Positions 8,490 through 17,396 of a stretch of DNA of 64,000 nt are shown here, piece by piece. How positions within the stretch are numbered: the first letter of the stretch is position 1; each line of letters opens with the position of its first letter. Where the stretch lies: contig NZ_JAFBFA010000012.1 in NCBI RefSeq assembly GCF_016909015.1, forward strand, positions 1 through 64,000. Reading direction: 5' to 3'. This DNA comes from Gracilibacillus alcaliphilus (GTDB lineage Bacteria; Bacillota; Bacilli; Bacillales; Amphibacillaceae). The notes below the pieces were generated by a model that searched no databases, was not told where the DNA came from, and worked only from the letters and a program-made list of their open reading frames with translations. The translations under genes and the position numbers were made by a program.

Positions 8490-9296
8490 ATGCGCACGAT
8501 TCTAGACCAAATCCAGTGGAAATATCAAGCATTGAGTAAAACAGAGAAACGTATAGCAGATTATATAATCAAGCATAATGAGGATTTATTAAATATACAT
8601 ATTAAAGAGCTGGCGAAGAAAATTGCAGTCTCTGACGCAACCATTACACGCTTTTGTAAAAAAATTGGGGCAGCTAATTTTGTGGAGTTTAAAATCCTGC
8701 TGCGAGATGCCGTGAAACAAACGGATACAACGGATCATGCTATTCATCATGTCAATCAAATGTATAAATCGATTATTAGTTCAACCAATGCCTTAACCGA
8801 AATGAAAGCCTACCAAACGGCATGTCAGTGGATTCTCGCTGCAGATAAAATATATGTGTATGGCCTAAGAAGCTCTGGTTTATCTGCTGAGGAATTAAAA
8901 TATCGCCTGTCACGAATGGGGCTTCATATTACATCACACCGGGATTCTCATTCGATGGTTATCGCCTCTTCTATGCTGACTAAACAAGACGTGGTCATTG
9001 CGATCTCTAATTCTGGTCAGACGAAGGAAATTGTGGAAGCCATTGAGCTGGCAAAACGAAAACAAGCAACGATTATTTCGATTACAAATTATCTAGAGAC
9101 ACCGCTGGCCGATAATTCCGATTTAACACTCTATACATCAGGGATTGGCCACTACATTGCCGATGGTTTTTTCAATAGTCAGTTGTCTATTCTCTATTCC
9201 TTGGATATTCTTAGCAAGCTTATTTCTGCAAACCAGCCGCAAATGGAGGCTTATCAAGAAACATTACATGCATTAGATGAATATAAAAAAATATAG
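8490..9296 (+). CDS. RpiR/MurR family regulator with SIS domain
   Basis: A 268-residue transcription factor. The HTH_6 domain (about residues 1-77) includes ALSKTEKRIADYIIKH and the recognition part VSDATITRFCKKIGAANFVEFKI. The SIS sugar-phosphate-binding domain (about residues 105-240) shows VYGLRSSGLSAEELKYRL and AISNSGQTKEIVEAIELAK. The family senses phosphosugars and often controls amino-sugar or sialic acid genes. The frame opens at 8430, but the ATG at 8490 is preceded by GGAGG at the right distance. It converges on nanE and a PTS permease, which makes it the likely regulator of that pair with a ManNAc-6-P or GlcNAc-6-P-type effector; this is inference. Confidence 0.88.
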   Translation: MRTILDQIQWKYQALSKTEKRIADYIIKHNEDLLNIHIKELAKKIAVSDATITRFCKKIGAANFVEFKILLRDAVKQTDTTDHAIHHVNQMYKSIISSTNALTEMKAYQTACQWILAADKIYVYGLRSSGLSAEELKYRLSRMGLHITSHRDSHSMVIASSMLTKQDVVIAISNSGQTKEIVEAIELAKRKQATIISITNYLETPLADNSDLTLYTSGIGHYIADGFFNSQLSILYSLDILSKLISANQPQMEAYQETLHALDEYKKI

Positions 9297-9325
9297 AGCG
9301 GCTCCAATGAACTGCTCTATATTTA
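9291..9325. terminator. bidirectional terminator between rpiR-type gene and nanE
   Basis: ATATAGAGC pairs with GCTCTATAT, with an A run to the left and TTTATAT to the right. It begins inside the last codons of the regulator gene and serves two convergent transcripts. Confidence 0.75.
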
Positions 9326-9329
9326 TATA

Positions 9330-10016
9330 TTATTGATTTACCGCTTGATAAAAGCTTTTGGTAATCAGCTGCGGTCTGGTAATCGCACTGCCCACTACCA
9401 CAAAACTTGCACCCAGTTCTAATACTTTGGCAGCCTTTTCTGGTGTATCTATTTTCCCTTCCGCTACTACTGGGATGTTAACTGCTTGGTGAATGTCCTT
9501 CCAAATCCGATAATCGTGATCAAATATATTTTGTCCTTCGGTTTCTTTCGTATAACCAACAAGGGTAGTCGAAACACAATCAAAGCCGATTTTTTCTGCT
9601 TCTACTGCCTCCTCGACAGTAGAAATATCAGCCATTAACGCAATAGTTGGTGCATTGTCCTTGACATAGTCGACTAATTCCTTTGTTTGAACGCCATTTG
9701 GCCGCTTGCGTAACGTAGCATCTAACGCAATAATCTCTGGCTGTGCCTCGATTAATTCGTCTATTTCTTTCAGCGTCGCCGTAATAAATACTTCACTATC
9801 GGGATAATCCCGCTTAACCAAGCCAATAACGGGTACATCTACCTGCTGCTTAATCTCTTTAATGTCGACCCCTGAATTAGCTCGAATGCCAGCAGCTCCC
9901 CCTTCTACCGCCGCAACAGCCATTCTTCCCATAATAAAGGAAGAGTGCAGCGGTTCATGTTCTAATGCCTGGCAAGATACGATTAATTTATTTTCTAATT
10001 GTTTGAGTACATTCAT
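9330..10016 (-). CDS. nanE: N-acetylmannosamine-6-phosphate 2-epimerase
   Basis: A 228-residue TIM-barrel enzyme that converts ManNAc-6-P to GlcNAc-6-P in sialic acid and ManNAc catabolism. Family motifs are seen along the chain: VSCQALEHEPLH at the N-terminus, GGAAGIRANSG near residue 40, VIGLVKRDY near residue 63 (catalytic Lys), ALDATLRKRPNG near residue 97, MADISTVEEA near 128, VSTTLVGYT near 148 and VVAEGKI near 184. Length is as expected for NanE. The ATG directly follows the stop of the EIICB gene (TAA then ATG) and its ribosome binding site (AGGAG) lies within that gene, so the two are coupled. nanA and nanK lie 14-17 kb away in the same window. Confidence 0.95.
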   Translation of the reverse strand: MNVLKQLENKLIVSCQALEHEPLHSSFIMGRMAVAAVEGGAAGIRANSGVDIKEIKQQVDVPVIGLVKRDYPDSEVFITATLKEIDELIEAQPEIIALDATLRKRPNGVQTKELVDYVKDNAPTIALMADISTVEEAVEAEKIGFDCVSTTLVGYTKETEGQNIFDHDYRIWKDIHQAVNIPVVAEGKIDTPEKAAKVLELGASFVVVGSAITRPQLITKSFYQAVNQ

Positions 10017-11570
10017 TTAATCTTCTCCTAACGCTTCTGCAATTTCATTTTTAATTCCTGATACCTCTGGACCGTATATTACTTGAACACCATTTCCATT
10101 CATAATCACGCCTCTGGCACCAGTATTTTTCAAATCATCTTTATTCACTAGCTCGCTGTCGAAAACTGTCACTCGCAAACGAGTGGCACAGTTATCCAAA
10201 TCTTTAATATTCTCGCCGCCGCCTAGTCCATCAATAATCTTACCGGCACGTTCCGTTTTAGTAAAGGTATGTTCTTGCAGCTCTTCCTCTTCACGCCCTG
10301 GTGTTTTGTAATCAAATTTCTTAATCATAAATTTAAAGGTAAAGTAATACAGGAAAAACCATGGAATACCAATGACAGGAACCATTAACCAATTCGTTTT
10401 ATCGTTACCTTGTAAAATTCCGAACAGCGTGAAATCAATAAATCCGCCAGAGAATGTCTGTCCAATGGTAATTTCAAAGATATGCGCGAGCATGAAGGCC
10501 AGTCCATCATAAAAAGCATGAATCACATATAGTACTGGGGCAATAAATAAAAAGGAAAATTCAATTGGTTCGGTGATACCTGTTAAGAAGGAAGTCAAAC
10601 CAATGGACAGCATCAACCCTAATACTTTCTTTTTATTTTTTGGCTTTGCGGTATGATACATCGCTAGACATGCCCCCAGTAATCCAAACATCATCGTAAT
10701 ATGACGTCCAGACATAAATCTGGCAGTGCCAATAAAATACTGGTCAATTGGCTCTGTACTGCCTAATTGAGCAAAGAATATCCGCTGAGTACCTTCCACC
10801 AGTGAACCATCCACTACCATAGATCCGCCGAGACTGGTGGTCCAGAATGGTAAATAAAAGATATGATGAAGACCGAAAGGCCCAAGTAAACGCAATACGA
10901 ACCCATAAATAAGTGTACCTATATAACCAGTTGTTTCCACTAATCCTCCTAAGGATTGGATACCTGTTTGAACAATTGGCCAGACATAGAATAAGACAAT
11001 CCCTAAAAAGATCGATAAGAAAGCAGTAATAATCGGAATAAACCGTGAACCTCCGAAAAAGCCTAAAAATTTTGGCAACTCAATTTTATTGTATCTGTTA
11101 TGAAGGAAATAGGCCAGCAGACCGAGAACAACCCCGCCAAATACTCCTGTTTCCAATGATTGAATACCTAACACCATTCCCTGCCCTACATCAGCCATAT
11201 TATCAGCTGCAAGCTGTCCTGTGATGATTAACATGGCATTAATGGTTGCATGCATCACCAGGAAACCAAGTAAAGCAGCAAGTCCTGCTGTTCCTTTATC
11301 AGATCTTGCCAAACCAATCGCTATTCCTACTGCAAAGATAACAGGCAAATTGGCAAAGACAATATTACCCGCTGAACTCATTATAGTAAAAATCGCTTGC
11401 AAAAACGCTATATCCAAGAACGGATACGCCTCAATTGTTGCTTCATTGCTAAAAGCAGAGCCAATCCCTAATAATAAACCAGCCGCTGGAAGAACTGCAA
11501 TCGGCAACATAAATGATTTACCGAAACGCTGCGCCTGCTCAAAAAATACATTATTCTTTTTCTTACTCAT
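10017..11570 (-). CDS. PTS EIICB permease of the glucose/N-acetylglucosamine family
   Basis: A 517-residue phosphotransferase permease. The EIIC domain (about residues 10-400, ten hydrophobic segments) begins with the family stretch FGKSFMLPIAVLPAAGLLLGIG and contains FLTGITEPIEFSFLF. A C-terminal EIIB domain (about 440-517) has the phosphorylated cysteine in DNCATRLRV. There is no EIIA domain, so it must use EIIA from elsewhere. The family imports and phosphorylates glucose, GlcNAc, maltose and similar sugars. Linkage to nanE suggests ManNAc, GlcNAc or another amino sugar; the sequence alone cannot decide. A GTG at 11579 is in frame but lies within the ribosome binding site (GAGGTGG); the ATG at 11570 is the start. 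Confidence 0.9.
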   Translation of the reverse strand: MSKKKNNVFFEQAQRFGKSFMLPIAVLPAAGLLLGIGSAFSNEATIEAYPFLDIAFLQAIFTIMSSAGNIVFANLPVIFAVGIAIGLARSDKGTAGLAALLGFLVMHATINAMLIITGQLAADNMADVGQGMVLGIQSLETGVFGGVVLGLLAYFLHNRYNKIELPKFLGFFGGSRFIPIITAFLSIFLGIVLFYVWPIVQTGIQSLGGLVETTGYIGTLIYGFVLRLLGPFGLHHIFYLPFWTTSLGGSMVVDGSLVEGTQRIFFAQLGSTEPIDQYFIGTARFMSGRHITMMFGLLGACLAMYHTAKPKNKKKVLGLMLSIGLTSFLTGITEPIEFSFLFIAPVLYVIHAFYDGLAFMLAHIFEITIGQTFSGGFIDFTLFGILQGNDKTNWLMVPVIGIPWFFLYYFTFKFMIKKFDYKTPGREEEELQEHTFTKTERAGKIIDGLGGGENIKDLDNCATRLRVTVFDSELVNKDDLKNTGARGVIMNGNGVQVIYGPEVSGIKNEIAEALGED

Positions 11571-11607
11571 GTATTCCACCTCTATTCAGTAAACCATTTT
11601 CAAAATT

Positions 11608-11636
11608 ATTATATTAGAGAAAATTATTTTTATCAA
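11608..11636 (-). promoter_or_regulatory. promoter of the EIICB-nanE operon with an overlapping operator-like palindrome
   Basis: On the minus strand TTGATA and a perfect TATAAT are 17 nt apart, 38 nt upstream of the start codon. The imperfect palindrome GAGAAAATTATTTTTATC (plus-strand 11617-11634) covers the spacer and -35. RpiR-type operators are often A/T-rich palindromes of this kind, so it is a candidate site for the convergent RpiR regulator. Confidence 0.7.
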
Positions 11637-11905
11637 TGTTTATATTGCCTTGAGAATCCTTTATGATCCGATTTTCCCAAAATCCGCTGAGCCATTGTTG
11701 TCATGTTTTTAGCTATTTTATGTTCTATTAGTAATCTTATTCTTTTCCTGTTTATATATAGCTTTATTTATAATCATTTGTTTCTTGTATACCAACAGCT
11801 TATTTACAACATATCCCAAGCAAATAACTGTGCTATTTGTTTAGTAATTTTAATAAAATATGGTATGATATAAGAGACAAACTTTATGCTCATGGGGGTT
11901 GAACA

Positions 11906-12808
11906 ATGGGAAAACGAGTTCTACTATTTTTATTGACCAACATTTTAGTTATGACAACAATTGTCATTGTCTGGTCAATCATTACAACTTTTACTAATAT
12001 CGGAGGTACCTATCGAATAGATGGGGGTATCAATTATGTCTCACTAATGGTATTTAGTATCGTTGTAGGTTTCACAGGTTCCTTTATCTCACTAGCTATG
12101 TCACGTTGGATGGCAAAAATGATGATGAAGGTGAAAGTAATTGATCCTAACAGTGCCTCTGCACAAGAACGCGCTGTATATGAAAAAGTTGAGAGATTAT
12201 CTCGTGCAGCAGGACTACCACATACACCAGAGGTTGGTATTTATCAATCACGTGAAGTGAACGCCTTTGCCACCGGACCAAGTAAAAAACGTTCATTAGT
12301 TGCAGTATCTCAAGGGTTATTAGACACAATGGATGATGACGCAGTGGAAGGAGTTATTGCCCACGAGGTTGCACACGTGGCCAATGGCGATATGGTAACC
12401 ATGACCTTGTTACAAGGTATCGTCAACACATTCGTGGTATTCTTATCCCGAATTGTTGCTTCTATCGTATCTAGATTGGTACGTTCTGAACTGCAATGGA
12501 TTGTCCACTTTGCCGCTGTTATTGTCTTCCAGATTCTTTTCTCTATCTTAGGAAGTATTGTTGTCAGCGCCTACTCACGTCATCGCGAGTATCATGCAGA
12601 CCGAGGCGGAGCAGACTTGGCGGGTCGTGATAAAATGGCTCATGCCCTGCGTTCATTAAGAGCTTATATTGACCGCGCCGAAGTTGATGATCACAGCAAT
12701 GATGCTGCAATCCAAACGATGAAAATCAGTAACAAGCCTAGCTTTGCCGCACTTTTCTCTTCTCACCCACCGTTAGAAGACCGTATTGCAAAGTTAGAAC
12801 AGCGCTAA
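11906..12808 (+). CDS. htpX: membrane zinc metalloprotease HtpX
   Basis: A 300-residue M48 protease for quality control of membrane proteins. Two N-terminal membrane segments lie at about residues 5-25 and 45-67. The active-site helix [14 protein letters not shown] (HExxH, zinc and catalytic Glu) is near residues 148-161. Two further hydrophobic segments follow, then [13 protein letters not shown] with the third zinc ligand Glu near residue 228. The end [13 protein letters not shown] is typical of HtpX. The ATG is preceded by GGGGG. It is a single-gene unit with its own terminator. No heat-shock operator was recognised upstream. Confidence 0.95.
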   Translation: MGKRVLLFLLTNILVMTTIVIVWSIITTFTNIGGTYRIDGGINYVSLMVFSIVVGFTGSFISLAMSRWMAKMMMKVKVIDPNSASAQERAVYEKVERLSRAAGLPHTPEVGIYQSREVNAFATGPSKKRSLVAVSQGLLDTMDDDAVEGVIAHEVAHVANGDMVTMTLLQGIVNTFVVFLSRIVASIVSRLVRSELQWIVHFAAVIVFQILFSILGSIVVSAYSRHREYHADRGGADLAGRDKMAHALRSLRAYIDRAEVDDHSNDAAIQTMKISNKPSFAALFSSHPPLEDRIAKLEQR

Positions 12809-12819
12809 TGAAGGCGGGA

Positions 12820-12853
12820 AATACAACTGTTGCGTAACAGTTGTATTTTTTTC
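12820..12853 (+). terminator. intrinsic terminator of htpX
   Basis: AATACAACTGTT and AACAGTTGTATT form a perfect 12-bp stem with a GCGT loop and a following T run. Confidence 0.9.
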
Positions 12854-12901
12854 TATTTACTTTTAGCATAGATAATAATCATACTTGGAGGAGTGATAAA
12901 A

Positions 12902-13342
12902 ATGGAACTAACCGTATATCTAGCAGGACAAATTCACGATGACTGGCGTGATCAATTGGCAGAACTTGCACAGCAGCGTGACCTGGCGCTTACCTTTTGC
13001 GGGCCGCAAACGAACCATGATCGCTCGGACGACATTGGTGAGGCTATTCTTGGGGAACAGCCGAATAACTATTTTAGAGATGATGCAGCCTCTGATATCA
13101 ATAATTTCCGCACACAGGTATTAATGCAAAAAGCAGATATCGTGATTGGTTTATTTGGAGAAACGTACAAGCAGTGGAACACGGCAATGGATGTAACAAC
13201 AGCCATCAACCTGAATAAGCCAACCATTATTATCCGTCCAGAATCATTAATTCACCCATTAAAAGAGTTGTCAAATAAGGCCAATGTTACTGTATCTACA
13301 ATGGAACAAGCTTTGGATGTTATCCAGTATATTTATGAATAA
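12902..13342 (+). CDS. ytoQ: YtoQ family protein
   Basis: A 146-residue protein matching the B. subtilis YtoQ family: ELTVYLAGQIHDDWRDQ at the start, TFCGPQTNHDRSDDIGE near residue 32, NNFRTQVLMQKADIVIGLFGE near residue 66 and NTAMDVTTAINLNKP near residue 94. The fold appears related to nucleoside 2-deoxyribosyltransferases, which also begin with a VYLAG strand. No function is established for the family. An in-frame GTG at 12893 is part of the ribosome binding site region (GGAGGAG); the ATG at 12902 is the start. Monocistronic. Confidence 0.85.
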   Translation: MELTVYLAGQIHDDWRDQLAELAQQRDLALTFCGPQTNHDRSDDIGEAILGEQPNNYFRDDAASDINNFRTQVLMQKADIVIGLFGETYKQWNTAMDVTTAINLNKPTIIIRPESLIHPLKELSNKANVTVSTMEQALDVIQYIYE

Positions 13343-13382
13343 CAAAACAGGCTTTCTGTTATAACAGGAAGCCTGCTTTGTT
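13341..13382. terminator. bidirectional terminator after ytoQ
   Basis: AACAAA-CAGGCTT-CTGTT pairs with AACAG-AAGCCTG-TTTGTT. It overlaps the ytoQ stop codon and also faces the minus-strand YesL gene ending at 13490. Confidence 0.85.
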
Positions 13383-13489
13383 AAGTAATCCCGTTTGCTT
13401 GAAAACTGACAGCCGCTTGACAGAATCTAATCACAATCCACTTCTGTCTTTTTTTGTTTGTCAAATGACCTTTTGCCAGCAAAAGGCAC

Positions 13490-14134
13490 TCAACTGCTCT
13501 GTTGTTCTTGCTGCTTCCCTTCGATCGCTTGAAAGGCTTTAACAGCAATCCTCATCAAAAAATAGACAAGCATACTAATCGCTATAAATGGCAACAAAAT
13601 CGGTAATACGTTCAAAAAAGCTCCAAAGGCAATAAAAACACCGATCATTAGTGCAATATGGAATGGATGTGTAATCGCTATGATAAATGCATGACGCACC
13701 ATTTCCAACACATCAATATCAAAATGGACATAGACTGGAATGAAGAATAAACCTGTCATCACATATAGTAATAGCACAGTAAGCAGCAGAAATTTAAGCA
13801 CGATGAAAAAGATACCGCTTTGCATATCGATAAGATGAAAATAATAAAGAAAACTAACCCCTGTCAATATATAACCATAGCCAATTAAATTAGCTTTAAT
13901 AAAATGAGCTTTATAGAAATTCAAGAAGGCCTTATTCACAGAAAAGTCTTCTTCCCCTTTGATCCATTTACGCACAATAGCAAACATCGCAAAGCTTGCA
14001 GGAAAAAATCCGGACACACCTAACCCTATAATCAGGAAAATCGTCCATACTAGCTGAAGATGCAGCATTCTGGTGATCCATTCTGTAAATTGAATAAATT
14101 TGCTGTTTGATCCAAACATACTAAGCTGTGACAT
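13490..14134 (-). CDS. YesL family (DUF624) membrane protein
   Basis: A 214-residue integral membrane protein with about five hydrophobic segments. FFPASFAMFAIVRKWIKGE near residue 44 and FIPVYVHFDIDVLEMVRHAF near residue 135 are typical of DUF624. YesL-type proteins are regularly encoded beside LplABC-type sugar ABC importers and YesM/YesN two-component systems, and this one ends such a set. Their molecular role is not established. The ATG at 14134 has GGAGGGAGG directly upstream; the in-frame ATG at 14158 overlaps the sialidase stop and lacks a site. It is the last gene of the minus-strand sialic acid series. Confidence 0.85.
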   Translation of the reverse strand: MSQLSMFGSNSKFIQFTEWITRMLHLQLVWTIFLIIGLGVSGFFPASFAMFAIVRKWIKGEEDFSVNKAFLNFYKAHFIKANLIGYGYILTGVSFLYYFHLIDMQSGIFFIVLKFLLLTVLLLYVMTGLFFIPVYVHFDIDVLEMVRHAFIIAITHPFHIALMIGVFIAFGAFLNVLPILLPFIAISMLVYFLMRIAVKAFQAIEGKQQEQQSS

Positions 14135-14157
14135 CTTTATCCTCCCTCCGCTTTCCA

Positions 14158-15495
14158 TTAATCCGTAGGTTCTAATTGGAATTTCTGAAATTTAATAAAT
14201 ATTCCCATATCATCATCACCTGCTTCATAAAGAATGGCAATTTCACCATTTGGAAGCACGGTTAAACAAGAATAAATAAAACCGCCAGTATTAATCACTG
14301 TTTGGTCGATCCATGTCTCACCGCCGTCTACACTCAAACGGATGGTTCCGTTGCTTCGCTCTCTTTCATCAGCAGGGTTAGCAAATAATACAATATCTTG
14401 ATCATCATTTGGATACCTAATCACCGATGATTGACAAGTTGGGTCCAGCAAATCCATATGGTATGTTACTTCACTCCAAGTCATTCCGCCGTCTCGACTT
14501 TCCGAAAGTGCAATCCTTTGTCTGCCAGAATGATTTCTCATAAATACACGGACGGTTCCATCCCTTAATTCTATTAGTTGAGATTCTGTTAAATCGGCAT
14601 TTTCAACGGCTAAATCTTTAGCTGCTAACGGCTCATTTTCAAATATTCTGCCATCATTTGGTGATGATGATCTCTTCCATGTCTTCCCATGATCATCACT
14701 GTAAATAACCGCACAAGACATTTTTCTATGTTCATTTGAAAAATAAATAGGAAACAGCAATCTACCTCTATAGTCTTGCTGTTCTAATTGGATTCCTCTG
14801 CCCGGACCAGCTCCGATAAATGCCATCCAATTCTCTTTTACCGCTGGGTTTAAATCAATTGGAGATGACCATGTTCGTCCATCGTCCTTACTATATATCA
14901 CTTGCACATAAGACGTGCGCTGCTCAAGCAAACTATCGTCACTGCTTAATTCTTTCTTCCAATATATATTGCCTGTTTCTATACCATCTTTGAAAACATA
15001 TCCCTTGTCATCCACAAAGTAGTTCGTCCTCTTTCCTTGCGTATCTAAAACAGCCCCGTCTTCTTGCAGATAATAGGTATTGCCAAATGTATCCGTTAAT
15101 ACTCGCTGGCCCTGTTCATTAAATCCGGTGCCAGCTTCACTGTTCCACAGCCCAATTCCGCCTGGTGTATGTGAAACAAGCAGCCAAATAGTATCTGTAT
15201 CCTCATCTTCCAATAATGCTGTATCAATAGCAGCTGCTCCATCTAACCCTTCACCAGCATACTCCAAAGCAATGACCGGATCTTCCCATGTGTCTCCATT
15301 ATCCTCACTTCTTCTTACATACGTTTTTATTTGATTAGGATTATCCCTTAAGTCCACAATCCGAGCATCAATAGAAGCAATCACTGTCCCTTTTTTGGAT
15401 GTGATCATAGCAGGTATTCGATAAGCTTTGGAATTAAATTCACCCGGTTTATACACATCTATTTCAGGCGAACTAGTTATTATTTTATTCATCAT
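14158..15495 (-). CDS. exo-alpha-sialidase (GH33-like) without signal peptide
   Basis: A 445-residue six-bladed propeller sialidase that releases terminal sialic acid. The N-terminal YRIP motif (residues 25-28) supplies the first arginine of the triad that binds the carboxylate. Five Asp-box repeats are visible: SEDNGDTW, SKDDGRTW, SDDHGKTW, SRDGGMTW and SVDGGETW. FMRNHSGRQRIALS and SVIRYPNDD resemble the segments carrying further catalytic residues. No signal peptide, lipobox or membrane helix is present, so it should be cytoplasmic, as with some small clostridial sialidases. That implies import of intact sialosides by the upstream ABC transporter. The frame opens at 15549, but AGAAGGGAT precedes the ATGs at 15495 and 15492. 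A small inserted section (about residues 120-180) interrupts blade 2. Confidence 0.88.
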   Translation of the reverse strand: MMNKIITSSPEIDVYKPGEFNSKAYRIPAMITSKKGTVIASIDARIVDLRDNPNQIKTYVRRSEDNGDTWEDPVIALEYAGEGLDGAAAIDTALLEDEDTDTIWLLVSHTPGGIGLWNSEAGTGFNEQGQRVLTDTFGNTYYLQEDGAVLDTQGKRTNYFVDDKGYVFKDGIETGNIYWKKELSSDDSLLEQRTSYVQVIYSKDDGRTWSSPIDLNPAVKENWMAFIGAGPGRGIQLEQQDYRGRLLFPIYFSNEHRKMSCAVIYSDDHGKTWKRSSSPNDGRIFENEPLAAKDLAVENADLTESQLIELRDGTVRVFMRNHSGRQRIALSESRDGGMTWSEVTYHMDLLDPTCQSSVIRYPNDDQDIVLFANPADERERSNGTIRLSVDGGETWIDQTVINTGGFIYSCLTVLPNGEIAILYEAGDDDMGIFIKFQKFQLEPTD

Positions 15496-15641
15496 ACATG
15501 CATCCCTTCTATACATCATATTGGATCTCTGCAGATATACAAAATTCACTGTATATTAAATTTTTTCACAACCATGCGTTTAAAATAAAACTTCCCTTGC
15601 CAAACTTTGCAAAACCTATTTGTATTGTTGGGAATAGAGAA

Positions 15642-15694
15642 AACAAAAGCTGACACAATATACCTGCCTCTTCTGTTTGTCAGCTTTTGTTCTT
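15642..15694 (-). terminator. terminator-like hairpin after the ABC binding-protein gene
   Basis: AACAAAAGCTGACA pairs perfectly with TGTCAGCTTTTGTT. On the minus strand it follows the stop of the binding-protein gene and precedes the sialidase gene by about 150 nt. It may partly terminate transcription, giving less sialidase than transporter. Confidence 0.75.
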
Positions 15695-15695
15695 A

Positions 15696-17378
15696 TTATT
15701 CACTCAGCAAGTCAGAAACAAGTGGCGCTTTCTCCAATTCATCAAGAATTTCCTGACCGCCATTATTTAGCCAGTTCTGCACATAGCTGTCCCATTCCTG
15801 GTCAATATCAATCTCCCCAACAATCGCACGCATACGAAACTCCTCTACAATCGTGTCTAATTGACCACTGTATCTTTGCTGCAATTCCGTAATATGTGTT
15901 TCCTCAAATAAATCTTCACGATGTGGTCTAATCAGCATATTTTCGACCACATCATCACGGGTAAAGAATTTGTCCATTAACTCCAGCGTATATTGAGAAG
16001 TTAACCATGTTAAGCGTTCACCTGGATATGTCCTGAAATTATACGCCCAAAAGCCCATATCGCCTTCTTCTGCAGGATACTCGTCATTAATAATAATTGC
16101 TGACTCATCCGGTTCACCCTGCCATTCAGAATGTTCCCCCACTTCCCCGTATAACGTCCATCTTGCTTCATCATCATGATTAACAAAATCAAAGATTTGC
16201 AGAATACGAGCTAATTCTTCATCTGTTACATCTTTTGATATATGGTAGGATTGCCCTAATGTAGTAACTGGCATCCAAGAACCTACACCTTGATCACCGT
16301 CCGGTCCAATTTCCGGGGCAGTAACTAATAATTTCGCCTCCTCATCTGCCAAAATTAGATTTTGCGGCGCTCGCATGGTTGTCCAATCTTCCATTGCTAC
16401 ATATGAACGCTGTGCGGTAAAGTAGCCTGTGTTTCCTATCTGATATTTTTCCCATGCCTTCTCTACATCCAGGGTAGTCCACTCAGGGTCCATTAACCCC
16501 ATATCATACCATTTTGCCAATCGCTTTAAAGCTTCTTTATAACGATTGGAAATCTCGGCCGCCTTTATTTCACCATCTTCTTCCAAATTGTAACCAGGTG
16601 CTACACCATGCGCCCCCATAATTGTATTCATCCAATGAAGCTGATCATTATATGGCAGTAAACCATAGGTGTCATTTTTTCCATTCCCATTTGGATCATC
16701 AAATGTGAACGCACGTAAGATTTCCTCTAGCTCATCCAAGGTATAGGCTTCGTCTGTGAAATAAATTCTTTCTAATCCGCCTTCTGTTCCTACTGGTTCA
16801 ATATCTCCCGGAGGATCAATACCTAATTCCTCCAGCCAGTCCAAACGAAATGTGGAAGTCCATAATAACCCTTCTGTATGAGATTGAATACCTGTCAAAG
16901 CTAAATATTCATCATCGGAATCAGGAGCTTTATTCATTTCCCAGCCTGGCGGTGTTTCATCTAACATTTGCGCATATTTAGGCGCATACTTCTCAATCAT
17001 TTCCCGTGGAATCGTTCTAGTTAAATCATTTTGATAAAATTCCTGTGTTGATAATGAAGCAGCTGTAAAGGAAAAGGTATCCGGCAGATCACCTGAAGCT
17101 ACAGCAAGTGAAACTTCATCGGCATTCCAAGTATCCATTTTCGAATTTACAATCTCGATATTAAACATTTCTTCCAGCCGCTGCTGTACCCAATTATTAT
17201 CTTCAATATTCCCTTGTGTCCATGATCCAGATAATTGAATACTTAACTCATCCGAAAAATCCCCTGGCTCCGGAAGCTCTCCCACATCTACTTCGCTCTC
17301 AGCCCCGCTGTCTGCATTACAGCCAGCTATAACAGCAGCTAATAGAGCAATAAGCATATTTTTCCACCAATGTTTCAT
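15696..17378 (-). CDS. extracellular solute-binding lipoprotein, LplA/YtcQ type
   Basis: A 560-residue lipoprotein. The signal peptide ends with lipobox AVIAGC, Cys at about residue 20, followed by an acidic linker. The mature part has the size and features of the large (about 500 residues) binding proteins that pair with LplB/LplC-type permeases, including GDLPDTFSF, LRAFTFDDPNGNGKNDTYGL and the closing ELQQRYSG segment. It anchors in the outer face of the membrane and delivers an oligosaccharide-sized ligand. The adjacent sialidase suggests a sialylated glycan, but the ligand is inferred. It is preceded by two permease genes and has no ATPase gene next to it, so a shared MsmX-type ATPase must energise the importer. 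Confidence 0.9.
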   Translation of the reverse strand: MKHWWKNMLIALLAAVIAGCNADSGAESEVDVGELPEPGDFSDELSIQLSGSWTQGNIEDNNWVQQRLEEMFNIEIVNSKMDTWNADEVSLAVASGDLPDTFSFTAASLSTQEFYQNDLTRTIPREMIEKYAPKYAQMLDETPPGWEMNKAPDSDDEYLALTGIQSHTEGLLWTSTFRLDWLEELGIDPPGDIEPVGTEGGLERIYFTDEAYTLDELEEILRAFTFDDPNGNGKNDTYGLLPYNDQLHWMNTIMGAHGVAPGYNLEEDGEIKAAEISNRYKEALKRLAKWYDMGLMDPEWTTLDVEKAWEKYQIGNTGYFTAQRSYVAMEDWTTMRAPQNLILADEEAKLLVTAPEIGPDGDQGVGSWMPVTTLGQSYHISKDVTDEELARILQIFDFVNHDDEARWTLYGEVGEHSEWQGEPDESAIIINDEYPAEEGDMGFWAYNFRTYPGERLTWLTSQYTLELMDKFFTRDDVVENMLIRPHREDLFEETHITELQQRYSGQLDTIVEEFRMRAIVGEIDIDQEWDSYVQNWLNNGGQEILDELEKAPLVSDLLSE

Positions 17379-17396
17379 AATAACTCCTCCTTGTCT